DNA from: Streptomyces silvae
GTDB lineage: Bacteria > Actinomycetota > Actinomycetes > Streptomycetales > Streptomycetaceae
Reading direction: 5' to 3'
Length of the DNA stretch: 64,000 bases
Assembly: GCF_016745505.1 (NCBI RefSeq)
Contig: NZ_JAERUC010000207.1
Span: 32,199 to 96,198, forward strand
Positions 25,615-34,415 of this stretch are shown here, piece by piece. Under the pieces are notes generated by a model. That model was not told the origin of the DNA and made no database searches. It was given only the letters and a program-made list of their open reading frames with translations. The stretch's first letter is position 1. Every line of letters begins with the position of its first letter. Made by a program: the position numbers and the translations under genes.

Positions 25615-26808
25615 TCAGGACGCGGCGGTCGCACCCCGCACGTCCGGATACTCCACCTCGTCCGGCAGCGTGAAGCCGAGCTCGGTCAGCCGGGCCGCGA
25701 CATCCGCCGGGCTCCGGCCCGTCAGGCCGGCGCTGCGCAGGACGTGCTCCAGATGGACCGTGTGCCGGTACGAGCGGTCGACGGTCTCCAGCAGCCTGAT
25801 GTCCGCCTCGTCGGCGGTCCCGGGGAGCTTCGCGTCGCCGTGCAGAAAGTGGCCCAGCTCGGTCAGCCGCGCGGTGATCTCCGCCGGGCCGCGCCCGGTG
25901 ACGCGGGACGCGCGCAGGAGGTGTTCCATCCGCAGTCCGACGGCGGTGTTCCTCCGCAGCCAGGGGGCGCGGCCGTCGACGTTCTCGCTGAGGATGACGA
26001 AGTCGTCGTCCTCCGGGGCCTCGGGCAGTGAACCGCCCGGTGCGCCGAGCCCCAGCACCTTCAGCCGGTCCACGATGTCCCGGGCGCTCCGCCCCGTCTC
26101 CCTGGCCGCGGTGAGGATGTGCCCCAGGGGCGGCTCCATGTAGCGGCCGAACCAGCGTGCGCCGGGGGTGTCACCGGCCCTGAGCAGCCGTTCGTCGCCG
26201 GGCTCGGGGGTGTACGGCAGCCGGAGGCCCAGGGAGGCCAGCCGCACGGCGGCGGCGTGCGGGCTGCAGGAGAGGACGTCGGCCGCCCCCAGCACATGTC
26301 CGGCGGAGACCTCGTCGCCCCAGTCGAGCCAACTGCCGTAGCCCCGGGCGTCGGTGCGGATCAGCATGACGTCACGGGGGTCAGGGGTCCCGGGGAGCGG
26401 TCCGGTGCCGCCGAGCCGGTAGCCGAGGGCCGTCAGCCGGCGCCCGACGTCGGCGGGGGCGCGTCCGGTGTGCTCCGCGGTCTCCAGCAGCTGGCGCAGG
26501 GAGACGGGCGAGGTGACGTCGATCCAACGCTGCAGGAAGGAGTCGCGGCCCTCCCTCCTGGTCAGCGCCGCGTCGTCGAGGGCCACGGCTTCGGGGAGCG
26601 GGCAGCCGGCGTCCTGGATGTCCGCGTATCCGAGGGCGGTCAGCCGGGTGACGACCTCCGCGGGACTCCGTCCCAGCAGGGCGGCGGCGTACAGGACGTG
26701 TCCGTACGGGACCTGCTCGCCGGGTTTCAGCACGGGTCGCTCACCGTTCAGGTCACGGCTGGTGAGCAGGGCATCTTCCGGGTCGTGGGCCGTGGGGGCG
26801 TCGGACAT
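25615..26808 (-). CDS. protein of six tandem winged-HTH-like repeats
   Basis: A 397-residue soluble protein built almost wholly of six repeats of about 60-65 residues. Each has a core like GHVLYAALLGRSPAEV, then RLTALGY, then a Pro/Asp-rich loop and a hydrophobic strand (for example DVMLIRTD). Repeats begin near residues 33, 103, 168, 230, 290 and 350. The pattern fits the multi-wHTH modules that NCBI labels wHTH-Hsp90 Na associated, known from actinobacterial conflict-type proteins; I infer this by eye. No enzymatic motif is present, so a scaffold or nucleic-acid/peptide-binding role is likely. It lies 61 bp downstream of an STM4015-family gene. Confidence 0.75.
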   Translation of the reverse strand: MSDAPTAHDPEDALLTSRDLNGERPVLKPGEQVPYGHVLYAAALLGRSPAEVVTRLTALGYADIQDAGCPLPEAVALDDAALTRREGRDSFLQRWIDVTSPVSLRQLLETAEHTGRAPADVGRRLTALGYRLGGTGPLPGTPDPRDVMLIRTDARGYGSWLDWGDEVSAGHVLGAADVLSCSPHAAAVRLASLGLRLPYTPEPGDERLLRAGDTPGARWFGRYMEPPLGHILTAARETGRSARDIVDRLKVLGLGAPGGSLPEAPEDDDFVILSENVDGRAPWLRRNTAVGLRMEHLLRASRVTGRGPAEITARLTELGHFLHGDAKLPGTADEADIRLLETVDRSYRHTVHLEHVLRSAGLTGRSPADVAARLTELGFTLPDEVEYPDVRGATAAS

Positions 26809-26869
26809 CGTGCGGGCCTTTCTGCTGCGGCTGGGCGAGCGGGTACGGGGCGGAGGCCGGGGACGGCGG

Positions 26870-27823
26870 TCATTCGGAGACCGCGATGTACCTGCCGGAC
26901 TCCTCGTCCCAGCCGTCGTCCGCGTCCTCCTCCTGCCGGCCGGTGAGGTTCACGCGCACCCCCTGCGGCTCCAGCTCCGTCCAGATCCGCAGCATCATGT
27001 CCTGGCTGAGGTAGTGGTGCGAGAGGTCCAGCTCCCGCAGGTGGGACAGCGGCTGCCCGCTCAGCAGCGCCTCCGCCCCCTCGTCGCCGAGGGTGCCCAT
27101 CGACAGGCTCAGCGAGGTGAGTCCGCCCACGACCGGCGCGGAGGCCAGGGCCGCGGCCAGCTCGTCCTGCACCGGACTGTTCTGCAGCCCCAGGTGGCGC
27201 AGCGCGGGCTTGCCGGTGCAGGCGAGCAGCGGGGCCAGGTCCTCGGCCCTGGTGCCGCCGCCGTACCAGTCGTCGCCCAGCCACAGTTCGAGGTGCTCCA
27301 GCGACGGGAGGGACGCGGCGGCGATCTGGGCGGCCGCCTCGCGGGGCAGCCCGCCCGATTCGATGCGCAGCACCCGGAGCCCTTCGTGGCCCGTCACCGG
27401 GAACTCCAGGCCCTCCCCGCCGCGCATGGCCAGCTCCCGCAGCCCCGGGAACGCCTCCAGAAGCTCCGTGAGACCGCCGAGGCAGATCGTGGAGATCATC
27501 GCCTCCTCGTCCTCCAGGTCGCCGAGGAACAGGGCTTCGAGCCCGGTGAACCGGGACCGGAGTCCGAGCAGTTCGTCCGGGCTCCTCCCGGCGTCACCGT
27601 CGTACCAGGGACTGCCGAAGATCAGAGCCCGTACCTTCTCCAGTTCGACCGACTCGGTGAACCGCTTCCAGTAGGACCCGGAGCCCTCGTCGGTCGTGTA
27701 CGGGCCGCAGTGGAGGCGCCAGGCCACGGCGTCCGTGTCCGGCAGGTCCGCGGGGTTCGCGTACGGCGGGAAGGTGAAGGCCGGCAGTCCGTGGAACTGC
27801 TCGACGTGCTGGACATAGGACAA
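26870..27823 (-). CDS. STM4015 family leucine-rich-repeat protein
   Basis: A 317-residue protein beginning LSYVQHVEQFHGLPAF, the hallmark opening of STM4015-family proteins. The middle and C-terminal parts hold at least six leucine-rich repeats, for example LEALFLGDLED, LRELAMRGGEGL, LRVLRIESGGL, LEHLELWLGDDW, LRHLGLQNSPV and LRELDLSHHYL, each about 25-30 residues apart. The family is named from a Salmonella locus and has no established function; LRR surfaces usually bind proteins. The TTG start at 27823 has AGGAG at 7 nt; earlier in-frame codons lack family similarity. It is followed by the six-wHTH gene, suggesting a two-gene unit. Confidence 0.82.
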   Translation of the reverse strand: MSYVQHVEQFHGLPAFTFPPYANPADLPDTDAVAWRLHCGPYTTDEGSGSYWKRFTESVELEKVRALIFGSPWYDGDAGRSPDELLGLRSRFTGLEALFLGDLEDEEAMISTICLGGLTELLEAFPGLRELAMRGGEGLEFPVTGHEGLRVLRIESGGLPREAAAQIAAASLPSLEHLELWLGDDWYGGGTRAEDLAPLLACTGKPALRHLGLQNSPVQDELAAALASAPVVGGLTSLSLSMGTLGDEGAEALLSGQPLSHLRELDLSHHYLSQDMMLRIWTELEPQGVRVNLTGRQEEDADDGWDEESGRYIAVSE

Positions 27824-27891
27824 AGCGATGGCTCCTGACAGTCCGTTCGACGGCGGTCGATGTGTTCTATCAGCCGCCACCGACAAGGACG

Positions 27892-27921
27892 GGCCCGGCA
27901 GGGGTGATCCCCTGCCGGGCC
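27892..27921 (-). terminator. terminator of the VWA lipoprotein gene
   Basis: GGCCCGGCAGGGG (27892-27904) and CCCCTGCCGGGCC (27909-27921) make a perfect 13-bp stem with a TGAT loop, 15 bp past the stop of the gene ending at 27936. It insulates the STM4015 gene from upstream transcription. Confidence 0.85.
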
Positions 27922-27935
27922 AACGGGCAGCCCTG

Positions 27936-29531
27936 TCAGCTGAGTTCGCCCTCGCCGGTGTCGCCCGGCGCTTCGTCGTCGCCGCCACCCCTGATCCGGT
28001 CGGCCTGCTCGATCGCCGTGGCGAGCTTCTCCACCGAGCTGTCCTCGGTGGAGGAGGCCAGCTTCCTTGCCCGGCCCGCGAGTTGTCCGAGGGTGGGTGT
28101 GCCGGGCAGGTCGCCGCCGCGCAGGGTGTCCGCGAAGTAGGCCGCCACTGCGGTCACCTGGAGCCGTTCACCGGCCGCGCCCCAGAGCTTCCCGTCGATC
28201 GCGCCGGTCCCCACGGAGCCGGTCTCCTCGTGCGCCTTGCCGGTCTTCGGGTCCAGCCAGCGCACGGTCGCCGTGGCCACCCGGCCGGAGGCGCCCTCAC
28301 GGAGCCGTACGGCGTAGAGGGCGGTCACCGTGTGGCCGGGGCCCACCTCGCCGCCGTCGACGCTGTCGTCCCGGAAGTCCTCGTCGGCGACCTTGCGGTC
28401 CTCGTAGCCGATGAGCTGGAACTGCTTGACCGTCTTGCGTTCGAAGGCGACCTGGGCCTTGGCGTCACGGGCCCGGAGTTCGACGTGGGCGGGCAACTGG
28501 TCGACGAAGACCTTCCTGGCCTGGGTCTCGTCGGCGATGTACGTGGTGTTGCCGTCACCCTTGTTGGTGAGGCGTTCCATCAGCGCGTCGCCGTAGTCGC
28601 TGCCGACCCCGACGCCGAACAGGGTGATGCCGTACTCCTTGCGGGCGTCGCCGATGCGTTCCAGGATCGCGTCGGCGTCGGTCTCGCCGGTGTTGGCGAG
28701 TGCGTCGGAGAGCAGGACGACCCGGTTGCTGGCGTCCTCGCGGTGGCCCTCGACCGCCTCCCGGTAGCCCACCTCGATGCCGGCCGCCACATTGGTGGAG
28801 TCGGCGGGTTCCATCTCCTCGATGGCGTCCCGGATTCTGGTGCGGTTGCCCTGGAGGCGGGTCATCGGGAGCCGGGTCTCGGCCTGGCCGCTGAAGGTGA
28901 CCAGGGAGACGGAGTCGTCGTCGCGCAGCTCGTCGGCGAGGATGCCCAGCGAGGTCTTCGCCAGGTCGAGGCGGCCGGGTTCGGACATCGATCCGGAGAT
29001 GTCGACGACGAAGGTCAGTGCGGCGGGCGGGCGTTCGCCCGCCTTCGACGCGGCCCTGGTGGCCAGCCCGACCCGTACGAGCGACCAGCCGGCGGCATCG
29101 GGCCGGGCGCCGTCGACGCTCACCGAGAAGCCGTTGCCCTGGGGCTGCTCGTACCCCTGGCGGAAGCTGTTGACGAACTCCTCGGGGCGCACCGTGCCGG
29201 CGTCCGGCAGCTGTCCGTCGCCCAGGGTGCGGCGGGCGTACCCGTAGCTGGCGGTGTCCACGTCCAGGGCGAAGGTCGACAGGTAGTCGGGCGCGACGCT
29301 CTCGCGGGCCGCGCCGTCCTCCGCCTCGCTCGCCCCGTCCTCCTGCTGCCCCGGGGCGGCGGACGGAGCGGCGGGGGCCCTCTTGCCCCCGGCCGGTCCG
29401 CCGCTGCCGGCGACACCGCGGTCGCCTGCGGAGTCGGTGGTCGTGCCCGTACCGCTGCACCCGGTGATCAGGATGCCGCCCGCCAGAAGGAGCGCGAGTG
29501 CTCCCCGATGCGTCCATGCCCTGCATTCCAT
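27936..29531 (-). CDS. VWA-domain lipoprotein (YfbK-like, with DUF3520)
   Basis: A 531-residue membrane-tethered protein. The signal peptide ends in ITGC (Cys25), followed by a disordered Gly/Ala/Pro/Glu tether to about residue 80. A vWF-A-like N-terminal domain (about 80-170) starts with YLSTFALDVDTASY. The VWA domain (about 170-350) has an intact MIDAS, DISGSMS at 177-183, plus the downstream Thr (DSTNVAAG) and Asp (LLSDALANTG). A C-terminal DUF3520 domain (about 360-525) completes the YfbK layout. VWA domains bind partners through a metal ion; the partner is unknown. The ATG at 29531 gives MECRAWTHRG and a proper signal peptide; it follows GGGGGG. Confidence 0.87.
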   Translation of the reverse strand: MECRAWTHRGALALLLAGGILITGCSGTGTTTDSAGDRGVAGSGGPAGGKRAPAAPSAAPGQQEDGASEAEDGAARESVAPDYLSTFALDVDTASYGYARRTLGDGQLPDAGTVRPEEFVNSFRQGYEQPQGNGFSVSVDGARPDAAGWSLVRVGLATRAASKAGERPPAALTFVVDISGSMSEPGRLDLAKTSLGILADELRDDDSVSLVTFSGQAETRLPMTRLQGNRTRIRDAIEEMEPADSTNVAAGIEVGYREAVEGHREDASNRVVLLSDALANTGETDADAILERIGDARKEYGITLFGVGVGSDYGDALMERLTNKGDGNTTYIADETQARKVFVDQLPAHVELRARDAKAQVAFERKTVKQFQLIGYEDRKVADEDFRDDSVDGGEVGPGHTVTALYAVRLREGASGRVATATVRWLDPKTGKAHEETGSVGTGAIDGKLWGAAGERLQVTAVAAYFADTLRGGDLPGTPTLGQLAGRARKLASSTEDSSVEKLATAIEQADRIRGGGDDEAPGDTGEGELS

Positions 29532-29657
29532 ACGTACCCCCCACGTCGTGGACATCTGTGAATGTGACGTACGAGGTGGCCGGGCGGAGTCGTCGGAAGC
29601 GTTGCGGAACCGTCTCGATGGCGCAACGACGGGCGCCGGCGGGGCGGAACGTCAAGG

Positions 29658-30548
29658 TCAGGACACGATGTCCTTACGACTGAACCCCCGGAAGGCGAGC
29701 GCGAACAGGATCAGGGCATAGGTCACCGATACGGCCGCGCCCTTCACCATCCCGCCCCATTCGAGGTCGGGCTGGAGCGCGTCGGCCCACGCGAACTGCC
29801 AGTGGGCGGGCAGGAACTCACGCCATGTGCCGAGCGCGGTGACCGCGTCCAGGACATTGCCGACGATGGTCAGCCCGACCGCGCCGCCCACCGCGCCGAG
29901 CGGTGCGTCCGTCTTCGTCGACAGCCAGAACGCCAGCCCGGCGGTGACCAGCTGGGAGACGAAGACGAAGGCGACGACGAGCGCGAGACGCGGCACGGTG
30001 TCCGAGGTGGCGAGCGCGCCGCCGGTGGGCAGCTTCAGCGGCCCCCAGCCGTACGCCGCCGCTCCCGCGGCCAGCGCGACGAGCGGCAGCAGCACCATCG
30101 CGGCGAGGCTGAAGCCGAGCGCCACGACGAGCTTGCTCCACAGCAGCCTGGCCCGGGGGACGGGCGCGGCGAGCAGGTAGCGAAGCGAGGACCAGCTGGC
30201 CTCGGAGGCGACCGTGTCCCCGCAGAACAGGGCGACCGGCACCACCAGCAGGAAGCCGGCGGAGACGAAGAGGCAGGTCGCAGCGAAGTTCGCGGCGGAC
30301 TCCGTCGCCACGTCCATGAGGTTGATCCGCGAACCGCCGCCCCCGCCGCCGCCTTCACCGCCGCCGGGGGTGCCGCCGACCGCGAAGGCGATGATCAGGA
30401 CGAACGGCAGCGCCGCCAGCACCCCGAACATCAACAGCGTGCGCCGCCTGCGCAGCTGCCTCATCGCCTCCACGCGCAGCGGCAGGGTGCGGCGCGAGCG
30501 GTAGCCGGGGGCCTCGGGGAGTGCCTGGATCTCTGGTGCGGAGCTCAT
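29658..30548 (-). CDS. ABC-2 type transporter permease
   Basis: A 296-residue permease with six hydrophobic helices. The N-terminal cytoplasmic segment YRSRRTLPLRVEAMRQLRRRRTLL precedes helix 1, and a Gly-rich external loop (GGTPGGGEGG and more) lies between helices 1 and 2. The start overlaps the stop of the hydrolase-ATPase fusion gene (ATGA), so the fusion supplies the ATPase of this transporter. The C-terminal SRKDIVS is cytoplasmic. The exporter's substrate is unknown. Confidence 0.85.
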   Translation of the reverse strand: MSSAPEIQALPEAPGYRSRRTLPLRVEAMRQLRRRRTLLMFGVLAALPFVLIIAFAVGGTPGGGEGGGGGGGSRINLMDVATESAANFAATCLFVSAGFLLVVPVALFCGDTVASEASWSSLRYLLAAPVPRARLLWSKLVVALGFSLAAMVLLPLVALAAGAAAYGWGPLKLPTGGALATSDTVPRLALVVAFVFVSQLVTAGLAFWLSTKTDAPLGAVGGAVGLTIVGNVLDAVTALGTWREFLPAHWQFAWADALQPDLEWGGMVKGAAVSVTYALILFALAFRGFSRKDIVS

Positions 30549-33274
30549 GCGGATCCTTGGGAGATGAGGGTGAGGAACGCGTCCTCCAGGCGGCGGTGCG
30601 GCCCGACACCCGTCACCGGCACGTCGAGACGGACCAGTTCGGCGACCAGCTGTGACGCGGTGGCGCCGTCGAGGCGGACCAGCAGGCCGTGGCCGTCGTC
30701 GAGACGGACGGCGGAGCCGATGCCCTGGAGCGCGGCCACCTTGTCCACGAGCGGTTCGGTCACCTCGGCACCGGTGGTGACGAGCAGCATGTCGCCGGAG
30801 CCGGTGATCTCTGCGACCGGGCCGGCCTGGACGAGCTGCCCCCGGTCCATGACCACCAGGTGGGTGCAGGACTGTTCGACCTCGGAGAGGAGGTGGCTGG
30901 AGACGATCACGGTCCGGCCGCCGGCCGCGTACCGGATCATCACGTCCCGCATCTCGCGGATCTGGGGCGGGTCGAGTCCGTTGGTCGGTTCGTCGAGGAT
31001 GAGGAGGTCCGGCATGCCGAGCATGGCCTGGGCGATGGCGAGCCGCTGCCGCATGCCCTGGGAGTAGGTGCGTACGGCGCGGGCCAGGGCGTCGCCGAGT
31101 CCGGCGATCTCCAGGGCCTCGTCGATGTGGGCGTCCTCGGCGGGCCGCCCGGTGGCCTGCCAGTACAGCTCCAGGTTGGAGCGGCCCGACAGGTGCGGGA
31201 GGAAGCCGGCGCCTTCGACGAAGGAGCCGACCCGGGACAGCACGGGCGCCCCGGGGCGGATCGCGTGCCCGAAGACACGGATCTCACCGGCGTCGGGGGT
31301 GATGAGCCCCATCAGCATGCGCAGGGTGGTGGTCTTGCCGGCGCCGTTCGGTCCGAGGAGGCCGAGGACCTGCCCCTTCTCGACGCGGAAGCCCAGGTCG
31401 CGCACGGCGTACCGGTCGGCGGACTTCGCGTACTTCTTGGAGAGCCCGGTGATCTGCAGCGGTACGCCGGTCAGCGCCGGGTCGGGGGCGGGGGTGGCGG
31501 TGCGCCGGCGCGCGGTGAGCAGGAGGGCGGCGGCGATGACGAGCCCGGCCGCCGGGAGCCCCCAGGTCCACCAGGGCATGGTGGCCGCCGCGGTCTTCAC
31601 GGCGGGTGCCGTGGGGACGGTCAGGGGTCCGTCGAGGGAGACGGTGTACGTCGCGGGCTCGGCCCGTGAGGCGTACGCGAGGTCGGTCGCGGAGAGCACG
31701 ACACGGAGGGTGTGCCCGGCCTCGACCTCGTGGTCGACGGCGGGCAGGGTCAGCTCGACCGGCTTGCCCTGTTCCTCGGGGGTGATGCGGTACGGCGCGA
31801 CCAGCTGGGAGGGCAGCACCTGCTGCTTCCCGTCCGGCGACACGTCGTAGACCTTGCCGAACAGCACGGCGTCGCCCTGATCCGCCTTGACGTTCACGCG
31901 GACCGTGGGTGATCCGGTGACGTGGACGGCGCCGTCCAGCGGGGCGGAGTCGAAGCGGGCGTACTGCCCGGGGAAGTCGAGGGAGAAGCCGACGCCGAGC
32001 GAGGAGAGCTGGGAGAGCCCGCCTCCGATGCCGGGGACGGCGGAGACGGAGGGCGGACTGGCCCCGGCGGGGTTGCGGAAGGTCTGCGTCAGGTTCTTGG
32101 CGGGGGCGCTCTGCCCACCGCCGGTCCCCGGTCGGTTCATCGCGCCGCCCGTGGCGGGCGGCTGCCCGGCGCCGGTGAGGGGGATCTTCCGTCCGCCGCT
32201 GGTCAGGCCGGGGTACGAGTCGCTGCTCGCGCCGCGCTTCAGGGCCGCGCCGTCGGTGGAGTCGACGCCGCCGGTCCGGGTCACGCGGAAGCCGGGGCCG
32301 GTGTCGGCGCCCTTGTCCTGCTTCAGATACCGGTCGAACCAGTCGCCGACGCGGCCCTCGACGCGGTCGCCCTCGTCGTCCCCTCCGTCGTGGCCGCCGG
32401 CGATCCAGTCGACGGAGACGGGCGCGCCGTTGGCCTTGATGGCCTTGGCCATGGCATCGGCCTGGCCGAGCGGGAACAGTGAGTCGCTCTGGCCCTGGAG
32501 GATGAGCGCGGGCACGTCGATCCGGTCGGCCACGGCCTCGGGGGAACGTTCCGTCAGGAGTTTCCGCGCGGCGGCGTCCGGTGTGCCGCTGACGGCGACC
32601 CGCTCGTACATCTCGCACAGCTGCTTCTGGAACCTCTCGCAGCCGCCGCCGGAGGAGACGAAGATCCCGGCCCAGAGCTTCTTGAACACCCCGTCCGGGA
32701 AGAGCGCGTCGGCGAGGTTCCAGTAGCTGATCACGGGGGCGATGGCGTCGACCCGCTCGTCGTACCCGGCGGCCAGCAGCGACACGGCACCACCGTACGA
32801 AGCGCCGGTGACCCCGACGCGCGGGTCGCCCTTCGCGTCGAGCTGCACCTCGGGGCGGCCCGCCAGCCAGTCGATGAGGCCGGACACGTCCTTGACCTCG
32901 CCGTCGGGGGCGTTGAGCGTGATCTCCCCGGTCGTCCTCCCGAATCCACGGGCGGACCAGGTCATGACGGCGTACCCGTCGGCGGCCAGCTTCTCCGCCT
33001 GGGCACGCACATCGTTCTTGCTGCCGCCGAAACCGTGCCCGATGAGGACGGCCGGCCGGGGCTCGGTGCCGCCGGACGTGAAGTACGACGTGTCGACCGA
33101 CACCCCGTTCATCTTCATCATCCGGTCCTGCCGGTGCACGGTCGGGGCGCTGTCGTCGGCGACGGCGGTCCAGGTCCCGGCGCCCACGAGCACGGCGAGG
33201 GCGGCGACGACCGCGGCCCACCGGCCTGGGGTACGGGGCAGCCGGTGCCGCCACCGGGAAGTCGGTTTCTCCAT
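30545..33274 (-). CDS. extracellular alpha/beta hydrolase fused to an ABC ATPase
   Basis: A 909-residue fusion. Residues 17-38 form a signal anchor. Residues 50-560 match X-Pro dipeptidyl-peptidase/CocE-type (S15) hydrolases: oxyanion region GHGFGGSKND, nucleophile Ser159 in GASYGG, Asp in GQSDSLFPLG, His in AGGHDGGDD, then a CocE-like beta-sandwich domain. A membrane helix (about 566-590) follows. Residues 606-909 are an ABC ATPase with Walker A GPNGAGKTT (641-649), YSQGMRQRLAIAQA signature and LLILDEPTNGLD (about 757). With two membrane passes, hydrolase outside and ATPase inside is consistent. It is coupled to the ABC-2 permease gene by ATGA. The enzyme may process what the transporter carries. 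Confidence 0.88.
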   Translation of the reverse strand: MEKPTSRWRHRLPRTPGRWAAVVAALAVLVGAGTWTAVADDSAPTVHRQDRMMKMNGVSVDTSYFTSGGTEPRPAVLIGHGFGGSKNDVRAQAEKLAADGYAVMTWSARGFGRTTGEITLNAPDGEVKDVSGLIDWLAGRPEVQLDAKGDPRVGVTGASYGGAVSLLAAGYDERVDAIAPVISYWNLADALFPDGVFKKLWAGIFVSSGGGCERFQKQLCEMYERVAVSGTPDAAARKLLTERSPEAVADRIDVPALILQGQSDSLFPLGQADAMAKAIKANGAPVSVDWIAGGHDGGDDEGDRVEGRVGDWFDRYLKQDKGADTGPGFRVTRTGGVDSTDGAALKRGASSDSYPGLTSGGRKIPLTGAGQPPATGGAMNRPGTGGGQSAPAKNLTQTFRNPAGASPPSVSAVPGIGGGLSQLSSLGVGFSLDFPGQYARFDSAPLDGAVHVTGSPTVRVNVKADQGDAVLFGKVYDVSPDGKQQVLPSQLVAPYRITPEEQGKPVELTLPAVDHEVEAGHTLRVVLSATDLAYASRAEPATYTVSLDGPLTVPTAPAVKTAAATMPWWTWGLPAAGLVIAAALLLTARRRTATPAPDPALTGVPLQITGLSKKYAKSADRYAVRDLGFRVEKGQVLGLLGPNGAGKTTTLRMLMGLITPDAGEIRVFGHAIRPGAPVLSRVGSFVEGAGFLPHLSGRSNLELYWQATGRPAEDAHIDEALEIAGLGDALARAVRTYSQGMRQRLAIAQAMLGMPDLLILDEPTNGLDPPQIREMRDVMIRYAAGGRTVIVSSHLLSEVEQSCTHLVVMDRGQLVQAGPVAEITGSGDMLLVTTGAEVTEPLVDKVAALQGIGSAVRLDDGHGLLVRLDGATASQLVAELVRLDVPVTGVGPHRRLEDAFLTLISQGSA

Positions 33275-33405
33275 GACTCGACCCTAAACGGAGCGCGCGG
33301 TGCACCAGGATGCCGCCAGGGGGAGCTCCCCGGCCTCCCTGAGAGGTACGGCACAGCCCGCCCGTACTCCGCCTGCGGTACACCGACCTCGCGAAAGGCC
33401 CATAC

Positions 33406-33825
33406 GTGCACATCCGCCCCGCCACCACCACGGCCGAGCTCCTCGCCGCCGCCCACCTCTACGACGCAGAGCCCCGCCCCGCGTGGGCGGCCCGCTTCCT
33501 GGCGGCGGACGGCCATCTCATGCTGATCGCGTACGAGGACGGGGTCCCCGCAGGATTCGTCTCGGGCATCGGGATGCTCCACCCGGACAAGGGCACGGAG
33601 ATGTGCCTGTACGAACTCTCCGTCGCCGAGGCGTACCGCCGGCGCGGCATCGGCCGGGCGCTGACCGAGGCGCTGGCGGCGGAGGCCCGCGAACGGGGCT
33701 GTTACGACATGTGGGTCGGCGTGGAGCGCCACAACGAGGCGGCGCTCGCCACCTACCGCTCGGCGGGAGCGGGCGACGACGGGGTGTTCGCGATGCTGAC
33801 CTGGGAGTTCACCACCGCTGTGTGA
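33406..33825 (+). CDS. GNAT-family N-acetyltransferase (AAC(3)-I-like fold)
   Basis: A 139-residue acetyltransferase. LYELSVAEAYRRRGIGRALTEAL (about residues 67-89) is the acetyl-CoA-binding motif A, and the late HNEAALATYRSAGA is motif B. The overall plan resembles AAC(3)-I-type enzymes, including the N-terminal LLAAAHLYD helix, but this family also contains many non-resistance enzymes and I would not call it a resistance gene. GTG start at 33406. It is divergent from the hydrolase-ABC gene across 131 bp and 41 bp before the P-loop gene. Confidence 0.82.
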   Translation: MHIRPATTTAELLAAAHLYDAEPRPAWAARFLAADGHLMLIAYEDGVPAGFVSGIGMLHPDKGTEMCLYELSVAEAYRRRGIGRALTEALAAEARERGCYDMWVGVERHNEAALATYRSAGAGDDGVFAMLTWEFTTAV

Positions 33826-33866
33826 ATCGGGTCGCGATGCGGGGCGGGGCCTGGCACGCTCCGCGC

Positions 33867-34415
33867 ATGGATCGATGCGAGGTGCTCCTCATCGGCGGCC
33901 GGGCCGGCGCCGGCAGGACGACGGTGGGCTGGGAGGTGTCCGACCAGTTGCGGGAGGCGGGGATCGCCCACGCGATCGTCGAGGGCGACTACCTCGGCCA
34001 GGTCCACCCGCCCCCGGCTGACGACCCGCACTGCGCGGCGATCACCGAGGCCAACCTGGCCGCCGTGTGGCGGAATTACGCCGCACTCGGCCACCACCGG
34101 CTGATCTACACCAATACGGTGAGCGTGCTGCCCGGTTCGGCCGCCATGTTCGAGCGGGCGATGGGCCCCGGCGTACGGATCGTCCGGGCGCTGCTCACCG
34201 CGTCGGACGCCACGGCGCCGGCCCGGCTCTCGGCCCGTGAGATCGGCTCGGCCCTGGACCGCGAGGTCGCGGGCAGTGCGCGCAAGGCCCGGCTCCTGGA
34301 CGAGCACGCCCCGCCGGACACGGCGCGGGTGGCCACGGACGGCCGGACGGTGGTGGAGATCGCCGCGGACCTGCTGGAACTCACGGGGTGGCGGGGACCG
34401 GACGGGGAGCGCTGA
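33867..34415 (+). CDS. P-loop nucleotide-binding protein, kinase-like
   Basis: A 182-residue protein with Walker A GGRAGAGRTTVGWEV at residues 9-23, where the usual Lys is replaced by Arg, an unusual P-loop. The following VEGDYLGQVH resembles the acidic motif of small-molecule kinases such as gluconate or adenylylsulfate kinases, and LIYTNTV and RLSAREIGS fit the later core and lid. Streptomyces chromosomes carry many such orphan kinases. Phosphoryl transfer is plausible but the Arg substitution leaves activity open. Start at 33867 (MDRCEVLLIGG). The last 35 bp overlap the convergent DUF4291 gene. Confidence 0.75.
   Translation: MDRCEVLLIGGRAGAGRTTVGWEVSDQLREAGIAHAIVEGDYLGQVHPPPADDPHCAAITEANLAAVWRNYAALGHHRLIYTNTVSVLPGSAAMFERAMGPGVRIVRALLTASDATAPARLSAREIGSALDREVAGSARKARLLDEHAPPDTARVATDGRTVVEIAADLLELTGWRGPDGER

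Noticed and set aside
33406..33825. Aminoglycoside resistance gene of AAC(3)-I type
   Set aside because: Only the general GNAT fold is similar; nothing shows antibiotic specificity.
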